Origin: Spirosoma sp. SC4-14
GTDB taxonomy: Bacteria > Bacteroidota > Bacteroidia > Cytophagales > Spirosomataceae
Assembly (NCBI RefSeq): GCF_037201965.1
Contig: NZ_CP147518.1
Location: 2,417,001-2,481,000, forward strand
Length of the DNA stretch: 64,000 bases
Direction of reading: 5' to 3'
The notes under the pieces are model-generated. The model ran no database searches and had not been told where the DNA came from. It saw only the letters and a list, made by a program, of their open reading frames with translations. How positions within the stretch are numbered: the first letter of the stretch is position 1; every line of letters starts with the position of its first letter. This document shows, piece after piece, positions 1-8,588 of this stretch. The position numbers were made by a program, and so were the translations under genes.

Positions 1-1110
1 CGTTTTGTTCGAAAAGCGGTCGGTGAACTGGTAGTTGTGGCTTATCCCAACCCGCGCACTCTCTGTTTTGATGCTGGCGTTGTTGGCAACATAAGCTGGA
101 TCAGAACTTTCGGGATGCTCCAGAATGGCAACACTGTCGATTTCTCCAGCCAGCAAATCATACGAATTGGTGTACCCTACAAAGACTGACATCGACCGTT
201 TGGCACTCATATAGGTGTCGCTGGTGATACTCAAAAAGTCTTTCTGAGAACCGCCATGTACCCGAAACCCGTCGTACTTCTGATGGCCATAGTTAATGTT
301 CAGACTGGTGTTATCTGAACCCGTTTTTAGGGAGGTGTTTGTTCGGAATAAGCCATATGATCCACCCAAAACCTGCTGGCTGATGCTCGTTTTGCCAATG
401 GGTGCCCGTTCGGTATAGAAATTGACGACACCCCCAATCGCATTGCCATACGCACTTGATCCGGGCCCTTTCAGGACCTCAACCCGGCTCAGCGTTGTAA
501 AGTCGATGTCATCCAGAAACGTCGTACCATCCCCGTCGGTGAGGGGAATGTCATTCAGATAGGCTTTATAACCAACTCCATTGAAGTTGGTCTGGTTGCC
601 GTAGCCCCGAATAACGATCCGGTTCCCGGCAGCTATAGTCCGCATCTCTACCTTCACACCCGGAATCAGGTTTACATAATTCTGAAGGTGAATTCCATTG
701 GTCCGCTGAATATCCCGGCTGGTAATCAACCCCACCGCTCCGGCCGTCCGCTGAATCGTTTGTGGCGTCGAATAGCCTGCCACAATCACTTCGTTTAGAT
801 CTGTGTTAGATGGATCAAGCTCAATTGTTAGCATACGCGTACTTGCTTTGACGCCGACTGTCAAGGGCTGATACCCAATAGCAGAAAATTGGAGTTGATC
901 ACCTTCATTGGCCAACAGGCTAAATTGCCCTTTGTCATCGGCGGTTGTGCCCCGGTTTGTACCACCAACCAATACCGTTGCGCCAACAATGGGCTGAGAG
1001 TTAGTTGGGTCAACAATACGTCCGGTTATTGTTTGTTGGGCATACAGGCTGGTACTCAGGCACCCGAGCATGAGTACAGACAGGATATATCGAATATAGA
1101 TTAATTTCAT
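1..1110 (-). CDS. TonB-dependent outer membrane receptor (N-terminal part, cut by window edge)
   Basis: Reading leftward from an ATG at 1108-1110, the frame stays open to base 1 (370 codons), so the C-terminal part of the barrel lies outside the window. The product starts with a signal peptide ending near LYAQ (about residue 22). A carboxypeptidase-D-regulatory-like domain follows at about 23-110 (TITGRIVDP, GATVLVGGTN, NEVIVAGY). Next is a plug domain at about 120-240 containing VEVLKGPGSSAYGNAIGGVV and RIVIRGYGNQ, then the first beta-barrel strands. The plug pattern resembles iron/siderophore or other metal receptors rather than SusC, because the SusC signature is absent. It should import a bulky ligand across the outer membrane using ExbBD-TonB energy. 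It is the last visible gene of a leftward cluster with the small membrane protein at 1268-1816 and the propeller protein at 1875-4967. The family is clear; the ligand is not. Confidence 0.93.
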   Translation of the reverse strand, partial: MKLIYIRYILSVLMLGCLSTSLYAQQTITGRIVDPTNSQPIVGATVLVGGTNRGTTADDKGQFSLLANEGDQLQFSAIGYQPLTVGVKASTRMLTIELDPSNTDLNEVIVAGYSTPQTIQRTAGAVGLITSRDIQRTNGIHLQNYVNLIPGVKVEMRTIAAGNRIVIRGYGNQTNFNGVGYKAYLNDIPLTDGDGTTFLDDIDFTTLSRVEVLKGPGSSAYGNAIGGVVNFYTERAPIGKTSISQQVLGGSYGLFRTNTSLKTGSDNTSLNINYGHQKYDGFRVHGGSQKDFLSITSDTYMSAKRSMSVFVGYTNSYDLLAGEIDSVAILEHPESSDPAYVANNASIKTESARVGISHNYQFTDRFSNKT

Positions 1111-1267
1111 AAAGCAGGTTGTTGATTGATAAAAGAAGATGCTGCCGGGCAGGATGTACCGATCCGGAAAAGTTGTAGACGCACGGGTATGCATCTACCT
1201 CTTCAGATGATGTTGCTGATGTATCAGGAGAGTGAATAGGCAGCTCCCGCAAGTCAGTAGGTTGTTG

Positions 1268-1816
1268 CTACCTGTTAGGTGGAGGTGCAAGTATTTCCAG
1301 TAAAGGAAGCCAGATGCGGGATGGAGAATAGGCAAAGGAAGTCTGCTGGCCAGACAGGGTGCATCCAGACAAGGATGCCATTGCTGACGGGCGGGGCAAT
1401 ACAAACAAATTAAGCCATTTATTCCGTTTCGTGTGGGAACGGGAGCTAATGGGTTGGTGGTCAGGATGTCTCGTGTCCGGGTAGAGCCAGGCGGCTTCCT
1501 GCCTAAGCCGGGTTTCGGCTTTATCCCGAAATCCATAGATATACAGCGTATCCGAACGAAGTTCGCGATGGAGTACATCCACCATTTCGCCCTGCCACTC
1601 AAACTCACCTTCGCTAACCAGAAAATCGTTCTGAGAAGAAAGGTCTGTTTGGGGAATCCTTAGTAAAATAAGCTCATCGGCTGCAAAATAGGACTGGTGG
1701 GTAAAGGCCCACTTGGCCATCCATTCGCAGACCTGATAATAGCCATAGATGCTTGTCAGCATCAGGGAAGCTGTTATCAGGAAGATACGCACGATATGGA
1801 TACGTCCAAGGAGCAT
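1268..1816 (-). CDS. Small membrane-anchored protein of unknown function next to the TonB receptor
   Basis: 182 residues. I start at the ATG at 1814-1816 because the residues upstream of it in frame do not look like protein and overlap the palindrome at 1836-1872. The chain begins with one hydrophobic segment (about residues 8-26, IVRIFLITASLMLTSIYG), probably a membrane anchor or uncleaved signal. A soluble part follows with a hydrophobic/acidic block around residues 60-95 (EFEWQGEMVDVLHRE, DTLYIYGFRDKAE). The last third is basic and proline-rich and looks disordered. No catalytic motif is visible and I do not recognise a named family. It lies 157 bases upstream of the TonB receptor in the same direction and 58 bases after the propeller gene. 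That placement suggests an accessory periplasmic protein of the receptor system. This is inference from position only. Confidence 0.7.
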   Translation of the reverse strand: MLLGRIHIVRIFLITASLMLTSIYGYYQVCEWMAKWAFTHQSYFAADELILLRIPQTDLSSQNDFLVSEGEFEWQGEMVDVLHRELRSDTLYIYGFRDKAETRLRQEAAWLYPDTRHPDHQPISSRSHTKRNKWLNLFVLPRPSAMASLSGCTLSGQQTSFAYSPSRIWLPLLEILAPPPNR

Positions 1817-1835
1817 TTTTCTGTAAATTATTGTG

Positions 1836-1872
1836 GTATTCTGGTGCGGGACGCCATCCCGCACCAGAATAC
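1836..1872. repeat. Perfect 16-bp inverted repeat, REP-like, after a stop codon
   Basis: The arms 1836-1851 and 1857-1872 are exact reverse complements around a 5-base loop. The GC-rich core is GGTGCGGGA / TCCCGCACC. It begins two bases beyond the stop codon of the propeller gene (leftmost base 1875), within a cluster read leftward. No T-run follows in that direction, so it is not a standard terminator. It resembles a REP-type palindrome or an intercistronic mRNA-stabilising hairpin. Confidence 0.8.
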
Positions 1873-1874
1873 AT

Positions 1875-4800
1875 TCACATACCAATACTTTTCACGGTTT
1901 TTGTTTTCAGCAGTACATCCAGTTCGGCTATTTGCTTGTCCAGTTCGGCCGATAATTCTTCGTATACTTTGTAGGAACTGTCGGTGGGTTTTGCGTCACC
2001 CGTTTCAACACTACGCCAGAGGGCAGCCAGTCGGTTATTCAGTTTGATCGGGAAGTTCAATGGGTCCTGGCCACTCTGGTTACGAATCTGATACAGATTT
2101 TCTTCGATGATGCTTAGTTGTTCTTTCAGCTTTTTATTGGCTGGACTGTCGGGTTGTTTCGACAGTTTTTCCTTCAACGTTCGAATTTGAATTACCGCAT
2201 CGTTGGCTTTACTGGTCTGATCGCGCAGTTTCATGGCCAGCTTAAACTGTTCTTCAACATCGGCTGTCGTTACTCCCTTTAGCCTAGGGTCGAGCCGAAT
2301 CTCGAACGGCTGAGTGAACGACTGGCCAGCCACTGTTAGCCGAACCTGATAGTGGCCGGGTAAGGCCAATGGACCCGACGTTGGGCGTGCTCCCCACATA
2401 ATCATGCCTTTGAAGTAGGTTGCGCCGGGGTAGCGGAGATCCCATTCGTAGCGGTTCAATCCGGCGGCTGTTGTCGGAAGTTTGACTTTAGGTTTTCCTG
2501 GCTCATCATCGTCGTCATCGTCACCTGCTTTAGGATTCGTCGGTTTAGTACCGGTAAAGGTCTGGATAATCGTTCCGGCGGCATCAAGAATTTCGACTTT
2601 TACGCTATCGGCCTGTTTGGCCAGATAGTATTGAAATACGGCTGGTTGCACCCGGCGAACGGCATAATACGGTTTAAAAAGATGTACGGGTTTTTGGGCC
2701 AGATCAGGCGTAAACTCCCGAACGGGTGAAATATCATCCAGGACATAAATAGACCGGCCGTGGGTGCCGATTACGACATCCTTCTCGGTTACCTGAATGT
2801 CAGCAATTTGCGTATCTGGCAGTTTGAACTGAAGTGGTTGCCAGGTTTCTCCGTCGGTAAATGAAACCCATACACCATGTTCCATCCCCGCATATAGCAG
2901 GCCTGGCCGCGTGATATCTTCCCGAATCGCATGGGCAAAATCATCGGCTCGTAGACCGGTAATGATCTTTTTCCAGGTTTTGCCGTAATCATTCGTTTTA
3001 AAGATGTAAGGCGTCCGATCGTCCATCTGGTAGCGTTTAGCGGCTACGTAAGCCGTTCCGGGTTTGTGCCGCGATGCTTCAATAATGCTCACTCGGGTAT
3101 GTTTTGGCAAGTCTGGCGGGGTAATGTTCTGCCAGGTTTTTCCGTGATCCCGGGTGATATGAATCAGCCCATCGTCAGAACCCGCCCATATCGTATTGAC
3201 ATCATGATACGAAGGAGCCAGAGCAAACACAGTTGCGTAAATTTCGGGGCCGTTCATATCCATTGTGATAACACCCCCACTTTTACCAAGCGTTGTTGTG
3301 TCGGCTAAGGTGAGATCAGGACTGATTTTTTCCCAGCTCTGGCCTTCATTGGTCGATACCCAAACGTGCTGTGAACACACATAGAGTCGGTTTGGGTCTT
3401 TGGGTGAAAAAACGATCGGATAGGTCCACTGCCAACGTTCGGGAAGTGCGCTGGCGGGCTCTCCGGAGAAGAAACGAGGATAGACCTGTACATCGCGGGT
3501 TTGGCCCGTAGAACGGTCGTATCGTGTTAGCAAAGCTCCCTGGCTCCCTGCATAAAAGATGTCGGGGTTCTTGGGGTCCTGAGCGATATAGCCGCTTTCA
3601 CCACCCCCCACATTATACATCCATTCTGTTTTTTTGATGCTGTTTCCTTTTACTAACTGATTCGTCCAGTCTTCGCTGGGCACGGCCACCGTCGTATTGT
3701 CCTGCTGGGCACCCGCAATGTGATAGGGGAAATCGTTCGTAGCGGTAATGTGATACAACTGCGCCGTCGGAAAATTCTCGTCGGTCCAGGTTTTACCGCT
3801 ATTGACCGACACCGCTGCCCCACCATCATTCGATGTAATCATGCGGGTAGAGTCGGCCGGGTCGATCCACAGATCGTGATTGTCGCCGTGGGGAACCGTA
3901 ATGGTCTTGTTAAATTTTACACCCCCATCCGAGGATTTATAAAAGCCAACGTTCAGGCAATAAACCCCATTTTTGTCGAGCGGATCAGCGTAAATACGGG
4001 AGTAATAAAAGGCCCGCTGACGCAGCTTTCGCTCGTCGTTGACGTGCTTCCAGGTCATTCCGGCATCATCTGAGCGGTAAACACCCCCATCTTCTGCTTC
4101 TACAATGGCCCACACCCGGTTCGGATCAACCGGCGAAACGGTTACCCCAATCTTACCGACGGTTCCTTTGGGCATGCCGGGTTTTCGGGTTAGTTCGGTC
4201 CAGGTATCGCCCCCATCCGTGGACTTGAACAGGCCCGACGCACCGCCACCACCCCACATTTTCCAGGGTTTTCGATAAACCTCCCAGATCGAAGCATAGA
4301 GGACGTTGGGGTTCTTTCGATCAATGATCACATCCACGCCACCGGCTTTATCTCCTTTGTACAAGACTTTTTTCCAGGATTTTCCGCCGTCGGTCGTTCG
4401 GAAGATACCCCGTTCTTCATTCGGGCCGTAGGGGTGACCCAGTGCGGCTACGTAAACGATATCCGGGTTTGTTGGATGAATGCGTACGCGGGCAATGGCC
4501 TGGGTATTTTTCAGACCGACGTTGGTCCAGGTTTTTCCGGCATTGGTTGATTTATAGACACCGTCACCCTGCATGATATTGCCCCGCAACTGGGTTTCGC
4601 CGGTACCAATGTATACGATGTCGGGGTTAGTTTCTGCTACGGCGACGGCTCCTACCGATGAACTCTTTAACTGTCCATCCGTAACAGGTGACCAGCTCTG
4701 GCCACCATCGGTCGTTTTCCATAGGCCTCCCCCTACTGCACCAAAGTAATATTCCTGTTTTCGACCAGGGGATCCGGCTGCACCTAGCGAGCGTCCTCCC

Positions 4801-4967
4801 CGCGTAGGGCCGATATTTCGCCAGGCCATTCCCTTGAAAACTGGATTAATCGCCGTATCGGCTTGTGTTGATTGCTGGGCCAAAAGCTGGCCGCTTACGA
4901 ATGCGCTGCTAACGACAGCGAACATTACAGAATAGAAGAACGGATTGATGAGTCGTGTATAGTTCAT
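1875..4967 (-). CDS. Secreted VPS10/sortilin-like Asp-box beta-propeller protein (paralogue A)
   Basis: 1030 residues from the ATG at 4965-4967. A signal peptide (about 1-31, ending LLAQQ) is followed by a very large propeller region (about 45-745). It carries around eleven Asp-box motifs of the form S/T-x-D-x-G-x-x-W, such as KTTDGGQSW (about residue 85), KSTNAGKTW, RTTDGGKSW, KSTDGGDTW, RSDDAGMTW and KTNDYGKTW. This is the pattern of VPS10/sortilin and GH74-type tandem propellers. The region closes with GTHGRSIYVLDDISPV. Next comes a beta-sandwich-like part (about 750-910) with a run of six Asp near residue 817, then a helical tail (about 910-1030). Automatic pipelines often name such proteins glycosyl hydrolase or sialidase, but no catalytic residues are evident, so I do not assign an enzyme activity. 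It is a paralogue of the genes at 5275 and 9680 and is transcribed divergently from them. Confidence 0.9.
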   Translation of the reverse strand: MNYTRLINPFFYSVMFAVVSSAFVSGQLLAQQSTQADTAINPVFKGMAWRNIGPTRGGRSLGAAGSPGRKQEYYFGAVGGGLWKTTDGGQSWSPVTDGQLKSSSVGAVAVAETNPDIVYIGTGETQLRGNIMQGDGVYKSTNAGKTWTNVGLKNTQAIARVRIHPTNPDIVYVAALGHPYGPNEERGIFRTTDGGKSWKKVLYKGDKAGGVDVIIDRKNPNVLYASIWEVYRKPWKMWGGGGASGLFKSTDGGDTWTELTRKPGMPKGTVGKIGVTVSPVDPNRVWAIVEAEDGGVYRSDDAGMTWKHVNDERKLRQRAFYYSRIYADPLDKNGVYCLNVGFYKSSDGGVKFNKTITVPHGDNHDLWIDPADSTRMITSNDGGAAVSVNSGKTWTDENFPTAQLYHITATNDFPYHIAGAQQDNTTVAVPSEDWTNQLVKGNSIKKTEWMYNVGGGESGYIAQDPKNPDIFYAGSQGALLTRYDRSTGQTRDVQVYPRFFSGEPASALPERWQWTYPIVFSPKDPNRLYVCSQHVWVSTNEGQSWEKISPDLTLADTTTLGKSGGVITMDMNGPEIYATVFALAPSYHDVNTIWAGSDDGLIHITRDHGKTWQNITPPDLPKHTRVSIIEASRHKPGTAYVAAKRYQMDDRTPYIFKTNDYGKTWKKIITGLRADDFAHAIREDITRPGLLYAGMEHGVWVSFTDGETWQPLQFKLPDTQIADIQVTEKDVVIGTHGRSIYVLDDISPVREFTPDLAQKPVHLFKPYYAVRRVQPAVFQYYLAKQADSVKVEILDAAGTIIQTFTGTKPTNPKAGDDDDDDEPGKPKVKLPTTAAGLNRYEWDLRYPGATYFKGMIMWGARPTSGPLALPGHYQVRLTVAGQSFTQPFEIRLDPRLKGVTTADVEEQFKLAMKLRDQTSKANDAVIQIRTLKEKLSKQPDSPANKKLKEQLSIIEENLYQIRNQSGQDPLNFPIKLNNRLAALWRSVETGDAKPTDSSYKVYEELSAELDKQIAELDVLLKTKTVKSIGM

Positions 4968-5274
4968 ACCAGCTAAAACGGAAACGCCTGTCAGGGCCTA
5001 ATCCTAGAGAATTATACAAAGTAAGCGATAAGAAGTTGATTCTGTATTTTCTGGTTTTACTGGCATTTTTAATTGTTAAAAATGTAGTTAGTTAACATTT
5101 TGTTTCTTTTCTACTTTTGTAAGCAGTGTAAAGTGAAAATCAGATAGGTTCATGCTTGGAATAGTTTTTTACTGGTATTCAATATGATTTTAGCTCGTCA
5201 TGGCGGTCTCGCCCCCGTTCAATTAACTTGGATTAAAGTTTATCCTTCTCAACAAAATAACTAACCCACTCTTC
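4968..5274. other. Divergent intergenic region between propeller genes A and B
   Basis: 307 bases, AT-rich toward the middle, with no coding signal. It must hold promoters for both directions. On the plus strand TACTTTTG at 5112-5119 fits the Bacteroidota -7 consensus TAnnTTTG, but no TTG lies at the right -33 distance. That start would give the gene at 5275 a leader of about 150 bases. I found no matching -7 box for the leftward gene. Confidence 0.5.
5112..5119 (+). promoter_or_regulatory. Possible -7 element for propeller gene B
   Basis: TACTTTTG matches TAnnTTTG, the -7 element of the Bacteroidota housekeeping sigma factor. There is no clear -33 TTG, so this is a half-supported promoter for the gene starting at 5275. 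Confidence 0.35.
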
Positions 5275-8200
5275 ATGAAAAGTAAAACCACTACCTGCTT
5301 AATCGGAGCATTTTTTGTTACGATCTTAATTGCCTTCCCCGGATTAGCGCAGCGAAAAAGCAAGCCAATTACAAAGGCCAATCCTGCCCAGACATCCGAC
5401 AGTCTTTTTAATGCCTTACGTTGGCGTAACATTGGCCCCTTTCGGGCAGGGCGTGCACTAGGTGTGGCCGGCCATCCTAGTCAGCCACTGACCTACTATT
5501 TTGGCGCAACGGGTGGGGGCGTCTGGAAAACGACCGATGGGGGCGGCAACTGGACGATGGTGTCGGATTCTACCTTTAAGTCCAGTTCAGTAGGGGCTAT
5601 CGGTGTAGCGCCCTCCGATCCTAATATTGTGTATGTTGGCATGGGTGAGTCCGACATTCGGAGCAACATTGCGAATGGCGATGGGGTCTATAAATCAACG
5701 GATGCGGGTAAAACCTGGAAGCATGTTGGCCTGAAGATGGCTGATGCCATCGGTAATGTCGAAGTCCATCCTCATAATCCCGACATCGTGTATGTAGCGG
5801 CCCTGGGGAATCCATTTGCCCCTAATAAGGAACGGGGTGTTTTTCGTACAACCGATGGGGGTAAAACCTGGAAGGCTGTACTCACCAAAAACGACAGCAC
5901 CGGAGCGGCTACGGTCAAAATAGACCCCAATAACCCATCCATTATTTACGCATCGATGTGGCAGGCCTATCGTAATAGCTACAAGATGAGCAGCGGTGGC
6001 CCCGGCAGCGGACTGTTTAAATCCACCGATGGGGGCGATACGTGGGTAAGCCTGAGTAACAAGCCCGGTATGCCAAAAGGAATATTAGGTAAAATTGGTA
6101 TTGTTGTTTCGCCTGCTAACTCGAATCGGCTGTATGCTATGGTCGAAAATACAAAGGGAGGCTTATACCGTTCGGATGATGCCGGGGACTCGTGGCAGCT
6201 TATTAACGAAGACAAAAACCTGTGGCAGCGGCCCTGGTACTACATGATGATGGGCGCTGATCCGCAGGATGAAAATGGCCTGATCGTTCTGAATGTCAAT
6301 GCCATGAAATCATACGATGGCGGCAAAACATTTACCGTTCTTGGTGTCCATCACGGCGATACGCACGATATCTGGTGGAACCCGAAAAATTCACAGAACT
6401 TTATCATTGCCGATGATGGCGGGGCCGAAGTAACCTACAATGGCGGAGCCACCTTCTCGGACGTCGACATGCCGACCTGCCAGTTTTACCATGTAGCTGT
6501 GGATAATGATTTCCCCTATAATCTGTACGGTGCTCAGCAGGACAATTCATCCATACGGATTGCCAGCCGCACAACGGGTTATTCGATTGGCAAATCCGAT
6601 TGGTATGCTGTGTCGGGAGGAGAGTCGGGCTATATTACACCTGAGCCAGGAAATCCGGATGTAACGTATGGTGGTAGTTATGACGGCCTGATCACTCGTT
6701 ATGATAAAAAGACGGATCAAAATCAGGTCATCAACGTATATCCGGAATATTTCATGGGATCGCCTTCCTCGGCCCGGAAATATCGGTTTCAGTGGACCTA
6801 TCCTATTGTTTTCTCCCCACACGACAACAAAACGCTCTATATCACCTCCCAATACCTACACCGTAGTACCGACTATGGTCATTCGTGGGAAGACATCAGC
6901 CCTGACCTAACCCGTAATGATCCGAAAACGCAGGGCGATACGGGTGGTCCCATTACGAAAGACAACACGGGCGCCGAAACCTTCCCAACGATTTTCACTT
7001 TTGCTGAATCGCCCGTGGAGAAGAATGTATTCTGGGCGGGCTCCGATGATGGCTTGATGCACATCAGCCGCGACGGTGCCAAAACCTGGCAGAACATTAC
7101 TCCACCGGCAGCAATGCTCCCCGAGCTGGCTATCATGAGCATTGTCCATCCGTCTGATCATACCGCCGGAAAGGCCTATCTGGCTGCCAAACGCTATATG
7201 TCTGGCGACCGTACTCCCTATCTATTTAAGACAACCGACTATGGTAAGACCTGGACCAGTATTACCACTGGAATTCCTGCTGACGAATATTGCCATGTGG
7301 TTCGTGAAGATCCTAATAAAGCCGGATTATTATATGCCGGAACCGAACGGGGCGTTTACGTATCATTCAACGATGGTGGTTCGTGGGAGAAACTGAGCCT
7401 GAACCTACCCGTTACACCCGTTCGTGATTTGCAGATTCATAAGCGCGAAAAGGATCTGGTTATTGCTACCCACGGGTTGGCATTTTGGATCATGGACGAC
7501 ATAACACCCCTCCACGAGCTGATGGACTTGAAGCAAGCCGGTAAACCAATGGCTGCTGCCTACTTGTTCAAACCTCGCCACGCGTATCGGATGGATGGGG
7601 GAGCCGGAAATCCACGGCGCCGAGGACCATCCAGTGAAGGCGAAAATGCACCTAATGGCGTAATTGTTCGCTACTATCTGAAAAGTAAACCGACAAAAGA
7701 ACTACGCCTTTTGTATATGACCACGAGCAATGATACCATCATCACCTACTCAAATACAAAAGACAAAAAAGGACAGCCGTTCAAGGTATTGAGCGAGTTT
7801 TATCAGGACGAAACGGCTCCAAAGCCGGGCATGGCTACGGCTAATCCGGGCATGAATGTCTTTGTCTGGGATATGCGTTATCCGGATGCGACCGCTGTTG
7901 AAGGAACCAACGTCATGTGGTCGGGGCGCGGCACCGGAGCCAAAGTAGTGCCGGGTACTTACAAAGTTCGTCTGTTACTGGGCGATTCGCTGATTGCCGA
8001 GCAACCGATCGAAATTCGGAAAGATCCGCGGCTGACAACCACCATTGCCGAGTTACAGGAGCAATTTGATTTACTGCAAAAAATAAACGGCAAAATTTCA
8101 GAAGCCCACAAGTCGATTAACCAGCTTCGTCAGATTCGGAACCAGATCAATGCCTACACAAACGGCGTCAAAGAACCGAAAGTTGCCGAGAAATTTAAAA

Positions 8201-8505
8201 ATGCGGCTAAACCCATTCTGGAGGAGTTAGACAAGATTGAATCAACCCTGATGCAACCAAAGTCGAAAGCGGGTCAGGATGCGCTGGCATATCCTATTCG
8301 CCTGAATGACAAGATGGCTGGGGTAGGTTCGGCCGTTTCGTCTGCTGATGCCAAACCGACCAAATCAGAACATGCTGTTTATGAGGATCTGGCTAAGCAA
8401 ATTGATACGGCGGTTAGTAAACTGAAAGAGGTTGTTAACACACAAGTGCCAACGTTCAACAAGGTCGTAACAGAACAACAGGTTCCGGCCATTATTATTA
8501 ATTAA
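5275..8505 (+). CDS. Secreted VPS10/sortilin-like Asp-box beta-propeller protein (paralogue B)
   Basis: 1076 residues. The start ATG at 5275 gives a clean signal peptide (about 1-25, ending GLAQ). The architecture matches paralogue A. Opening motifs are WRNIGPFRAGRALGVAG and GGGVWKTTDGGGNW. Many Asp boxes follow (KSTDAGKTW, RTTDGGKTW, KSTDGGDTW, RSDDAGDSW, HRSTDYGHSW, KTTDYGKTW), with the propeller closing around residue 737 at ATHGLAFWIMDDITP. A beta-sandwich-like segment with VFVWDMRYPDA and VPGTYKVRLLLGD comes next, then a helical, lysine-rich C-terminal tail. In place of the Asp run of paralogue A there is a basic, Gly/Arg-rich loop near residues 775-795. It is followed in the same direction by a PepSY-TM gene and paralogue C, so the three probably form an operon. 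The function is unknown; binding or processing of an extracellular peptide or glycan is possible. Confidence 0.9.
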   Translation: MKSKTTTCLIGAFFVTILIAFPGLAQRKSKPITKANPAQTSDSLFNALRWRNIGPFRAGRALGVAGHPSQPLTYYFGATGGGVWKTTDGGGNWTMVSDSTFKSSSVGAIGVAPSDPNIVYVGMGESDIRSNIANGDGVYKSTDAGKTWKHVGLKMADAIGNVEVHPHNPDIVYVAALGNPFAPNKERGVFRTTDGGKTWKAVLTKNDSTGAATVKIDPNNPSIIYASMWQAYRNSYKMSSGGPGSGLFKSTDGGDTWVSLSNKPGMPKGILGKIGIVVSPANSNRLYAMVENTKGGLYRSDDAGDSWQLINEDKNLWQRPWYYMMMGADPQDENGLIVLNVNAMKSYDGGKTFTVLGVHHGDTHDIWWNPKNSQNFIIADDGGAEVTYNGGATFSDVDMPTCQFYHVAVDNDFPYNLYGAQQDNSSIRIASRTTGYSIGKSDWYAVSGGESGYITPEPGNPDVTYGGSYDGLITRYDKKTDQNQVINVYPEYFMGSPSSARKYRFQWTYPIVFSPHDNKTLYITSQYLHRSTDYGHSWEDISPDLTRNDPKTQGDTGGPITKDNTGAETFPTIFTFAESPVEKNVFWAGSDDGLMHISRDGAKTWQNITPPAAMLPELAIMSIVHPSDHTAGKAYLAAKRYMSGDRTPYLFKTTDYGKTWTSITTGIPADEYCHVVREDPNKAGLLYAGTERGVYVSFNDGGSWEKLSLNLPVTPVRDLQIHKREKDLVIATHGLAFWIMDDITPLHELMDLKQAGKPMAAAYLFKPRHAYRMDGGAGNPRRRGPSSEGENAPNGVIVRYYLKSKPTKELRLLYMTTSNDTIITYSNTKDKKGQPFKVLSEFYQDETAPKPGMATANPGMNVFVWDMRYPDATAVEGTNVMWSGRGTGAKVVPGTYKVRLLLGDSLIAEQPIEIRKDPRLTTTIAELQEQFDLLQKINGKISEAHKSINQLRQIRNQINAYTNGVKEPKVAEKFKNAAKPILEELDKIESTLMQPKSKAGQDALAYPIRLNDKMAGVGSAVSSADAKPTKSEHAVYEDLAKQIDTAVSKLKEVVNTQVPTFNKVVTEQQVPAIIIN

Positions 8506-8517
8506 CTTGTGTAAAGG

Positions 8518-8576
8518 TTTTTAGACAGGGTGAACAGGGGCACTATGAAGAAAATCCTGTCCATCCTGTCTAAAAA
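8518..8576. repeat. Inverted repeat, 21-bp arms with two mismatches
   Basis: Arms 8518-8538 and 8556-8576 pair at 19 of 21 positions around a 17-base loop. The right arm contains the tandem word TCCTGTCCATCCTGTC, which I recall as a short repeat common in other Bacteroidota genomes (memory, not checked). The repeat begins 12 bases after the stop codon of paralogue B and ends 12 bases before the PepSY gene. On the plus strand the left arm starts with five T and the right arm ends in A, so it is not an ordinary plus-strand terminator. Confidence 0.75.
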
Positions 8577-8588
8577 ATACTCCATTCT

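Noticed and set aside
3066..3493. Open frames on either strand within the propeller genes
   Set aside because: They run opposite to or out of frame with long, clearly conserved proteins and show no domain of their own.
1875..4967. Glycoside hydrolase or sialidase function for the three propeller proteins
   Set aside because: Asp boxes are structural and occur in many non-enzymes; no catalytic Tyr/Glu/Arg set of sialidases or GH74 acid pair could be identified by eye.
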